Of a stretch of 64,000 nucleotides of DNA, positions 57,471 to 64,000 are shown piece by piece (position 1 is the stretch's first letter; each line of letters opens with the position of its first letter). The notes beneath the pieces are model-generated. The model did no database searches. It worked only from the letters and a program-made list of their open reading frames with translations, and had not been told where the DNA came from. The stretch comes from Allorhizobium sonneratiae (GTDB lineage Bacteria > Pseudomonadota > Alphaproteobacteria > Rhizobiales > Rhizobiaceae): positions 372,001 to 436,000 of the forward strand of contig NZ_JAMKOJ010000003.1 of assembly GCF_023700755.1 (NCBI RefSeq), given 5' to 3'. The position numbers and the translations under genes were made by a program.

Positions 57471-59837
57471 CTAACGCCGTCCGCGCGGTGGCCGTGTGCC
57501 CGGTTTGCGCGGTCCCGGTCTGCCGCTGCGCCGTGTTGCCTTGTGAAAGGAGCGCGTGCCCGCCGGCATCTTGCGCCCCTCGCTCAGCATTTCAAACTGC
57601 AGGGCACCTGCCAGCGGCAAGGCCTCTTTCAGCCGCACGCTGACGGCATCGCCCAATTGATAGCCAAGCCCCGTCTTTTCCCCGGTCAGGGCCTGATGCG
57701 CCTCGTCATAGATGAAATAATCGCGGCCCAGCGTCGAGACGGGCACAAAGCCGTCCGCGCCGAATTGCGGCAGAGAAATGAACAGGCCCGCCTTGGTGAC
57801 CCCGGCAATCTGGCCGTCGAATTCCTCGCCGATGCGGCCCGCCAGATGGTGAGCGACCAAGCGGTTGATCGTGTCGCGTTCGGCAGCCATGGCGCGCCGT
57901 TCGAAGGTGGAGATTTCGGCGGCGATGTCGTCGAGGCTTGCCTCTTCCTCCGGCGTGATGCCGCCTTCACCAAGCCCCAGTGAGCCCACCAGCGCCCGAT
58001 GCACGATGAGGTCGGCATAGCGGCGGATCGGCGAGGTGAAATGGGCGTATTTCATCAGGTTGAGACCGAAATGGCCGATATTTTCCGGGCTGTAGACCGC
58101 CTGGCTCTGGGAGCGCAGCACCATTTCATTGACGATGATCTGATGGGGTGTGCCTGCCGCCTTGTCGAGAATGCCGTTGAAGGCATTGGCGCGCAGTGCC
58201 GCCCCTTTGGCCAGCGAAAAGCCGATAGTGGCGAGAAACTCGCGCAGCGTCTCCTGCTTGGCCAGAGAAGGCGCATCATGCACGCGGTAAATCAGCGGCT
58301 GGCGCTTCTTCTCCAGTGTTTCGGCCGCAGCGACATTGGCCTGGATCATCATTTCCTCGATCAGCTTATGCGCATCGAGACGGTCCGGCACAAAAACCCT
58401 GTCCACCGTGCCATCGGCCTTGAGCACGATCTTGCGCTCCGGCATGTCCAGTTCCAGCGGCTGGCGGCGGTCGCGACCCTTTTTCAAAATGGCGTAAGCG
58501 GCCCAGAGCGGCTTCAGGATCGGCTCCAGCAGCGGTCCGCTCTTGTCGTCCGGCCTGCCGTCGATGGCGGCCTGCGCCTGCTGGTAGGAGAGTTTCGCCG
58601 CACTTTTCATCATCACCCGATGGAACGTGTGGCTGGCCTTCCGGCCTTCATGGGAAAACACCATGCGCACGGCCAGCGCCGGGCGATCCTCGCCCTCACG
58701 CAGCGAACAGAGATTGTTGGAAATCCGCTCCGGCAGCATCGGCACGACCCGGTCGGGGAAATAGACGGAATTGCCGCGCTTCAGTGCCTCACGGTCCAGA
58801 GCGGAGCCGGTGCGGATATAATAGGAGACATCGGCAATGGCGACGGTGACGATCACGCCGCCCGGATTGTCGGGCGAGGGGTCCGGTTCGGCATAGACGG
58901 CGTCGTCATGGTCCTTGGCGTCATGCGGGTCGATGGTGATCAGCGGCACATGCCGCCAGTCCTCGCGATGCGCCATGCTGGCGGGTTTCGCCGCCTCTGC
59001 CGCATCGAGAACGCCCTGCGGGAAAATATAGGGAATGCCATGGGCGTGAATGGCAATCATCGAGATCGCCTTTTCCGAGGCCACCGAGCCGACAACCGAC
59101 AGCACCCGCGCCCGAGAGAGGCCTTGACGGCCAAAGGAGCGCAGCACCTCGACCTCGACCAGATCGCCGTCTTTTGCCTCGCCGAGATCGGCGGCGTCGA
59201 TGACCATTTCCTCGCCGCGCCGTTCGATCGGCATCAGGCGACCGCCGTGGCCACCCAGATCGCGATAGACGCCAAGCAGCGCGCCGCGTCTTTTGTCGAT
59301 CACCTTGATGACGCGGGCGGTATAGGCGGGACCGGCGCGATCCTTGGAGGGAAAAATCTTGGCGAGCACCCGGTCGCCCAGGCCACCGACCGGCGACTTG
59401 CCCTTGTTACGATCGGACGAGGACTGGCGAATGGCAACCGCAGGAGCAACGCCCGCATCCTCCGGCCATTCGGCGGGGCGGCCGATCAGCTCGCCATCCT
59501 TGTCGCGGGTGGTGATATCCAGCACGGTGACCGGCGGCAGCGCACCGGGCCGGGTCAGCGATTTGCGGCTCTTCTGGACGAGGCCGTCCTCTTCCAGTGC
59601 CTTCAAAGCCGCCTTCAGCTCAACACGGGCATCGCCCTTGAGGCCGAAGGCCTTGGCGATCTCGCGTTTGGAGGCGCGGTCTGGATTGTCCGTGATAAAG
59701 CTCAACAGCACATCACGGGGCGGAACCGCCCCATGGATGATCGGCAAGGCTGGCGCGTCTGTTGCACCCTCCGCCTTGCGGCTCCGGGATTTTCCGGTGC
59801 CGGTGGTGCGGATGGTCGGGCGCGGCGGTTTCGTCAC
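57471..59837 (-). CDS. rnr: ribonuclease R
   Basis: A processive 3'-to-5' exoribonuclease for structured RNA and rRNA quality control. The 788-residue product has an N-terminal helix-turn-helix region (SKREIAKAFGLKGDARVEL), cold-shock domains, and the RNB domain with TIDPHDAKDHDDAVYAE holding the metal aspartates. An S1 domain (FDGQIAGVTKAGLFISLPQFGADG) and a basic glycine/arginine tail follow. The start is a GTG overlapping the topA stop (GTGA), so translation is coupled. Confidence 0.97.
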   Translation of the reverse strand: MTKPPRPTIRTTGTGKSRSRKAEGATDAPALPIIHGAVPPRDVLLSFITDNPDRASKREIAKAFGLKGDARVELKAALKALEEDGLVQKSRKSLTRPGALPPVTVLDITTRDKDGELIGRPAEWPEDAGVAPAVAIRQSSSDRNKGKSPVGGLGDRVLAKIFPSKDRAGPAYTARVIKVIDKRRGALLGVYRDLGGHGGRLMPIERRGEEMVIDAADLGEAKDGDLVEVEVLRSFGRQGLSRARVLSVVGSVASEKAISMIAIHAHGIPYIFPQGVLDAAEAAKPASMAHREDWRHVPLITIDPHDAKDHDDAVYAEPDPSPDNPGGVIVTVAIADVSYYIRTGSALDREALKRGNSVYFPDRVVPMLPERISNNLCSLREGEDRPALAVRMVFSHEGRKASHTFHRVMMKSAAKLSYQQAQAAIDGRPDDKSGPLLEPILKPLWAAYAILKKGRDRRQPLELDMPERKIVLKADGTVDRVFVPDRLDAHKLIEEMMIQANVAAAETLEKKRQPLIYRVHDAPSLAKQETLREFLATIGFSLAKGAALRANAFNGILDKAAGTPHQIIVNEMVLRSQSQAVYSPENIGHFGLNLMKYAHFTSPIRRYADLIVHRALVGSLGLGEGGITPEEEASLDDIAAEISTFERRAMAAERDTINRLVAHHLAGRIGEEFDGQIAGVTKAGLFISLPQFGADGFVPVSTLGRDYFIYDEAHQALTGEKTGLGYQLGDAVSVRLKEALPLAGALQFEMLSEGRKMPAGTRSFHKATRRSGRPGPRKPGTRPPRGRR

Positions 59838-62536
59838 TCTGAGCTCTTCTTCTTTGTCTTCGGCGCCGCTTTGGACTTGCTGGCCGCTTTGGCCTTGGGT
59901 TTAGCAGCTGCCTTTTTCGGTTTGTCTTCGCCCGCCTCGTCGCCCTCGGCTTTTGCGGTCTTGGCGGGTTTGGCCGTCTTCGCTTTGGCCGGAGCCTTCT
60001 TGGCCTTGCCCGTGCCTTCCTTGGCGGCGCGTTCGGTTATCAGCGCCAATGCCTCTTCCACCGTCACGCTCTGCGGGTCCTTGCCCTTGGGCAGGGTGGC
60101 ATTCACCTTACCCCAATTGACGTAAGGGCCATAGCGCCCGTCGCGCACGGTGATCGCGCCGCCATCGGGGTGGTCGCCCAGCTCCTTCAGCGCTGCGGCT
60201 GTTGCCCCGCGTCCGCGGGCACCGCCCTTCGTCTGCTTTTCGGCGAGAACCGTCACGGCGCGGTTGAGGCCGATGGTGAACACGTCCTCAATACTTTCGA
60301 CATTGGCATAGGTGCCGTCATGCAGGATGAAAGGCCCGTAACGGCCAAGGCCTGCGGTGATCATCTTGCCTGTTTCCGGATGCGCCCCAACCTCACGCGG
60401 CAGGGACAGAAGGTTCATTGCCTTTTCATAGTCGATCTCGGCAGGCGCCCACCCTTTCGGCAGGGAAGAGCGCTTGGCCTCCTTGCCGTCACCACGCTGG
60501 ACGTAAGGCCCGAAGCGGCCCGAGCGCAGCGTGATCTCTTCCCCGGTTGCCGGGTCCTGTCCCAAAGCCTTCGGCTCATTGCCGACAGCTTCTGCCTCCG
60601 CACCGCCTTCCGAAGAAAGCTGGCGGGTATAATTGCATTCGGGATAGTTGGAGCAGCCGACAAAGGCGCCGTAGCGACCGAGCTTCAGCGACAGGTTGCC
60701 CGTGCCGCAGACCTGGCAGATGCGCGGGTCCGAGCCATCCTCACGCTTGGGGAAGACCAGTGGCGCCAGCGCCTCGTTCAGCGCGTCGAGCACATTGGTA
60801 ACGCGCAGCTCCTTGGTATCCTCAATCTGGGCGAAGAAATTCTGCCAGAAGTCGCGCAGCACATCCTTCCAGTTCAGTTCACCAGCGGAAATCTTGTCGA
60901 GCTTTTCCTCAAGATCGGCAGTGAAATCATATTCGACATAGCGGGTGAAGAAACTTTCGAGAAAAGCCGTCACCAGCCGCCCCTTGGGCTCGGGGATAAG
61001 CTTTCGTTTGTCGATGGTGACATAGTCGCGGTCGCTCAGCGTCTTCAGCGTCGCGGCATAGGTGGAGGGACGGCCAATGCCCAGTTCTTCCATCTTCTTG
61101 ATCAGCGATGCTTCCGAATAGCGCGGCGGCGGTTCGGTGAAATGCTGCGAGGCGTTGATCTTTTCCTTGGCCAATGTCTCGCGGGCATTGATCTCCGGCA
61201 GGCGGCCATCCTCGTCGTCATCGGCCTGTTCGCCATCCTCTTTCTGGTCGGTATAGGCCGCGATGAAACCATCAAAGCGAATGACGGAGCCGACGGCGCG
61301 AAGAGTGGCCTTCTGCCCGCCATTGTCGGCGAGAATGTCGACCGTGGTGCGTTCGATCTCGGCAGAGGCCATCTGACTGGCAATACCGCGCTTCCAGATC
61401 AGATCGTAAAGCTTCAATTGGTCGCCATCGAGAAAACGGCGTACCTTGTCCGGGCTGCGATTGAAATCGGTGGGGCGGATCGCTTCATGCGCTTCCTGGG
61501 CGTTTTTCGCCTTGGTGGAATAAAAGCGCGGCTTTTCCGGCAGGTAGCGCTGGCCGAACTGGTCGCCAATGGCAAAGCGGGCGGCATCGATGGCTTCCGG
61601 CGCCATCTGCACGCCGTCAGTACGCATATAGGTGATCAGACCGACCGTTTCGCCGCCGATATCGACGCCTTCATAAAGCTTCTGCGCCACCTGCATGGTG
61701 CGCGATGCAGAAAAGCCGAGCTTGGAGGAAGCGGCCTGCTGTAGCGTAGAGGTTGTAAAGGGTGGTGACGGGTTGCGTTTGACGGGTTTGGCCTCGACCG
61801 TTTCCACCCCGTAGCTTGCGCCTTCGAGCAGGGTCTTCAGCCGGTTGGCCTCTTCGCCATTGCCGATGCCACGGGCCTGCAATTTCTTGCCGCCTTCAGC
61901 CACCAGCCGGGCCTCGAAGCTCTCGCCGCGTGGGGTCTTGAGCAGTGCGGAAATATTCCAGTATTCCTGTGTGACGAAGCGTTCGATCTCGTTTTCGCGG
62001 TCGCAGACGAGGCGCAGCGCCACAGACTGCACCCGGCCTGCCGAGCGGGCGCCCGGCAGCTTGCGCCACAGAACCGGCGACAGATTAAAGCCGACCAGAT
62101 AATCCAGCGCGCGGCGCGCAAGATAGGCATCGACCAGCGCCAGATCGATGTCGCGCGGCGCAGCCATGGCATCGAGAACAGCCTTCTTGGTGATGGCGTT
62201 GAAGACGACGCGTTTGACAGGCTTGTCGCCAAGGACCCGCTTTTTCTTCAGCACATCCAGCACATGCCAGGAAATGGCTTCACCCTCACGATCCGGGTCG
62301 GTTGCGAGGATCAGGCCATCGGAGGATTTGACCGCATCGGCAATATCCTTGATCCGTTTGGCAGAGGCGCCATCCACCTCCCACAGCATCTCGAAATCCT
62401 GATCCGGCAGAACGGAGCCGTCCTTGGCGGGAAGGTCACGGATATGGCCGAAAGACGCCAGCACCTTATATCCCGAACCGAGATATTTGTTGATGGTCTT
62501 GGCTTTGGCTGGAGATTCGACAACTACGACGTTCAT
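59834..62536 (-). CDS. topA: DNA topoisomerase I
   Basis: A type IA enzyme relaxing negative supercoils. The 900-residue product has the TOPRIM domain (VVVESPAKAKTINKYLG, later DPDREGEAISWH), the active tyrosine in GLITYMRTDG and one C4 zinc finger (CQVCGTGNLSLKLGRYGAFVGCSNYPEC, split over the site). Several topoisomerase C-terminal repeats follow (GRYGPFIL, GRYGPYVN), ending in a 60-residue lysine/alanine-rich tail. I start at MNVVVVESPAK; upstream codons in frame are not family-like. Confidence 0.98.
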   Translation of the reverse strand: MNVVVVESPAKAKTINKYLGSGYKVLASFGHIRDLPAKDGSVLPDQDFEMLWEVDGASAKRIKDIADAVKSSDGLILATDPDREGEAISWHVLDVLKKKRVLGDKPVKRVVFNAITKKAVLDAMAAPRDIDLALVDAYLARRALDYLVGFNLSPVLWRKLPGARSAGRVQSVALRLVCDRENEIERFVTQEYWNISALLKTPRGESFEARLVAEGGKKLQARGIGNGEEANRLKTLLEGASYGVETVEAKPVKRNPSPPFTTSTLQQAASSKLGFSASRTMQVAQKLYEGVDIGGETVGLITYMRTDGVQMAPEAIDAARFAIGDQFGQRYLPEKPRFYSTKAKNAQEAHEAIRPTDFNRSPDKVRRFLDGDQLKLYDLIWKRGIASQMASAEIERTTVDILADNGGQKATLRAVGSVIRFDGFIAAYTDQKEDGEQADDDEDGRLPEINARETLAKEKINASQHFTEPPPRYSEASLIKKMEELGIGRPSTYAATLKTLSDRDYVTIDKRKLIPEPKGRLVTAFLESFFTRYVEYDFTADLEEKLDKISAGELNWKDVLRDFWQNFFAQIEDTKELRVTNVLDALNEALAPLVFPKREDGSDPRICQVCGTGNLSLKLGRYGAFVGCSNYPECNYTRQLSSEGGAEAEAVGNEPKALGQDPATGEEITLRSGRFGPYVQRGDGKEAKRSSLPKGWAPAEIDYEKAMNLLSLPREVGAHPETGKMITAGLGRYGPFILHDGTYANVESIEDVFTIGLNRAVTVLAEKQTKGGARGRGATAAALKELGDHPDGGAITVRDGRYGPYVNWGKVNATLPKGKDPQSVTVEEALALITERAAKEGTGKAKKAPAKAKTAKPAKTAKAEGDEAGEDKPKKAAAKPKAKAASKSKAAPKTKKKSSE

Positions 62537-62897
62537 TGTGTTTCCGATAAACTTCCCGTTACAACGTTGGCAGTGCCGCGTTCCATAAACGCAGACAAGA
62601 CGCTGTAACACTTTAAGTCACCTGCATATTTTCATCTTAAATCGATTCTGACTTCAGGTGAAAACCATACAGTATGGCGATCATATGGGCATTTTAGCCG
62701 CAAGAACCAGATGCGGTTTTCCGACATGAACAGGGATCGTCTCCGGGTCAAGCCCCTTCATGCATTTTATGCTCTACACGTCACCACAACCTAAGATATG
62801 TTTTTATTGCTATTGCAATCAATGATAATTTCTGTATCGTTAAGTGTGTACCGGGTTGAATACATTTTTAGGTTGAAATTTGCAACGGATACCTGCA
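62537..62897. other. intergenic region upstream of topA
   Basis: It contains a diverged family A repeat (62601-62672) and a fragment of family B (near 62700-62735). The topA promoter and the promoter of the divergent small gene must both lie here. Confidence 0.45.
62601..62672. repeat. diverged family A repeat
   Basis: CGCTGTAACACTTT matches the segment joining the two dyads of the other copies. CTGCATATTTTCATCTTAAA and CAGGTGAAAACCATACAG are the decayed arms. Confidence 0.6.
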
Positions 62898-63104
62898 ATG
62901 AATAGTCAAAGAGCCGGCAAAACTGATAGCCGTGAAACCATCGCCTATATTCGGCAAATGCTGGGGGAGTTACGTCTGGTTGCTGAAAGGGAAGAGGCTC
63001 AGATGCTCTGCTATCTGATCGAAATGGCCTATGAGGAGGCGGGTGATCTACAAAATCGTGTGCGTCCGGGCTTATCGCGCCAGCGGGTCACCCCGCAAGC
63101 GTGA
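62898..63104 (+). CDS. small conserved protein of unknown function
   Basis: The 68-residue soluble, mostly helical protein contains SRETIAYIRQMLGELRLVAE and MLCYLIEMAYEEAGDL. I recall near-identical phrases in uncharacterised rhizobial proteins of this size, so conservation is likely though unchecked. I use the ATG at 62898 and not a TTG six codons upstream. It converges on dprA, overlapping its 3' end by 17 bases. Confidence 0.75.
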   Translation: MNSQRAGKTDSRETIAYIRQMLGELRLVAEREEAQMLCYLIEMAYEEAGDLQNRVRPGLSRQRVTPQA

Positions 63105-64000
63105 TGGAGACGAGCCCGCCGGGGTGGCGTTGCAGCCGTCCGGCAATATCCAGTTCCAGCAGCACCAGGTAAACGGCATTGGCGGCAAGGCCGGTATGGC
63201 GGATGATGTCATCGACCTCGACAGGTGTTGGCCCAAGCGAATCGATAATGGTCATCCGCTCGCGCTCGTCAGGGGGCGCATTGAAGGTTTCGCTTTCCTC
63301 ATAGGCAGGTTCTTCGACGCGTGGCTCGGTGAAGAGGTCGATTTTGCTCAAGGGAGCGAGTGCTTCGAGAATGTCACGCGGTTCGGTTGTGACGATCCCG
63401 CCATTTTTCAACAGGCCATTGGTGCCATGGCAGCGCGGATCGAGCGGCGAGCCGGGAACGGCAAAGACCAGCCGTCCAAATTCGCCCGCCAGTCTTGCCG
63501 TGATCAGCGAGCCGGAACGGCTGGCGGCCTCAATGACCACAACCCCAAGTGATGTGCCGGCAATCAGCCGGTTGCGGCGGGGGAAATCGCGGGCGCGCGG
63601 TTCCCAGCCAAAGGGCATTTCGCTGATCGCCACGCCCTTGCCGTTCCAGATATCTTTCAGAAGCTCGACATTTTCGGGCGGGTAGGGCTGGTCTAGCCCG
63701 CCTGCCATCGCCGCCATGGTGCCGCTGTCAAGGCTCGCTCTATGGGCGCTGGTATCGATGCCACGCGCCAGGCCCGAGGTGATGGTATAACCGGCAACGC
63801 CGCAGTCACGGGCAATCAGGCTTGCCATTTTCGCGCCGCTGATTGAGGCATTGCGCGAGCCGACAATGCCGATGGAGGGCCGGGTCGCGGTTTCACCATC
63901 GCCTTTCATTGCTAGAAGCGGCGGTGCGGCGTCGATCTGGCGCAGCGCCGGCGGATAATCCGGCTCACCGATGCCGACAAAGCGCGCGCCGAAGCGGCGG
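63088..64000 (-). CDS. dprA: DNA-processing protein DprA, 5' end beyond window
   Basis: DprA loads RecA on incoming single-stranded DNA in transformation. About 304 codons are visible, with the N-terminal part beyond the right edge. The Rossmann-like core reads IGIVGSRNASISG, TITSGLARGIDTSAH, GGLDQPYPPEN, FPRRNRLIAG, then EAASRSGSLITARLA. The C-terminal winged-helix-like DML1 domain follows (TIIDSLGPTPVEVDDIIRHT). A frame from an internal ATG at 63909 is only part of this gene. Its place beside topA is common. Confidence 0.96.
   Translation of the reverse strand, partial: RRFGARFVGIGEPDYPPALRQIDAAPPLLAMKGDGETATRPSIGIVGSRNASISGAKMASLIARDCGVAGYTITSGLARGIDTSAHRASLDSGTMAAMAGGLDQPYPPENVELLKDIWNGKGVAISEMPFGWEPRARDFPRRNRLIAGTSLGVVVIEAASRSGSLITARLAGEFGRLVFAVPGSPLDPRCHGTNGLLKNGGIVTTEPRDILEALAPLSKIDLFTEPRVEEPAYEESETFNAPPDERERMTIIDSLGPTPVEVDDIIRHTGLAANAVYLVLLELDIAGRLQRHPGGLVSITLAG

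Noticed and set aside
63088..63909. DprA starting at the internal ATG at 63909
   Set aside because: Reading continues without a stop to the window edge, and the upstream residues (GIGEPDYPPALRQID) are typical of DprA, so the gene is cut by the window and not short.

Overview
The window looks like a chromosomal stretch of a Rhizobiales (Hyphomicrobiales) alphaproteobacterium, at Rhizobiaceae/Brucellaceae level; genus cannot be fixed from sequence alone. Signs are the short insertion-free ProS, the 14-gene nuo operon with a separate helix-hairpin-helix gene after nuoF, the divK-pleD pair, LexA boxes of the GTTC-N7-GTTC type, CoA-dependent hydroxycinnamate genes under a MarR regulator, and Rhizobiales-style intergenic repeats. 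Almost everything is core genome. I see no prophage, insertion sequence, CRISPR array or plasmid functions.

Layout. 1-2.7 kb (minus): argC (cut by the left edge), a decayed agmatinase, a small monooxygenase-like gene, rpsI and rplM. 2.7-3.8 kb: an AT-rich gene-poor stretch with two perfect palindromes. 3.8-9.6 kb: small conserved genes, metY plus a cupin gene, and a convergent P450/diguanylate cyclase pair. 10.2-16.0 kb: the protein quality-control block clpP, clpX, lon, then an HU gene. 16.2-19.3 kb: a divergent marR / CoA ligase / hydratase-lyase module for ferulate and p-coumarate. 19.6-20.5 kb: tRNA-Val and four tRNA-Asp genes in identical tandem repeats. 20.7-36.4 kb: the complete complex I operon nuoA-N, running into birA, rnj, a methylmalonyl-CoA epimerase gene and a DUF1467 gene. 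39.9-50.5 kb: a candidate minus-strand sRNA, proS, a LolC/E-type permease gene, lolD, SOS-controlled dinB, an L,D-transpeptidase gene and dnaE. 50.6-53.8 kb: a 28-codon membrane-protein gene under a LexA-type promoter, a HAD-like/DUF3572 pair, divK and pleD. 53.8-64 kb: a repeat-rich gap, rpmG, an MFS transporter, a DUF983 gene, rnr, topA, a small conserved gene and dprA (cut by the right edge).

How it fits together. The nuo operon supplies the respiratory NADH dehydrogenase. ClpXP, Lon and HU, together with DivK and PleD (c-di-GMP), are parts of the alphaproteobacterial cell-cycle and proteolysis network. Two sites point to the SOS response: a perfect LexA box before dinB, and a near-perfect one placed between the -35 and -10 of a promoter driving a 28-residue single-span membrane protein. 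The latter resembles in size, topology and control the Caulobacter SOS division inhibitor SidA and is the most interesting item here.

Other points of note are the four-fold tRNA-Asp amplification, the tandemly duplicated 3' end of rpsI, a perfect CRP-type palindrome in a gene-poor island, a terminator-ended sRNA gene next to proS, and two families of intergenic repeats, one of which supplies the stop codons of three genes.
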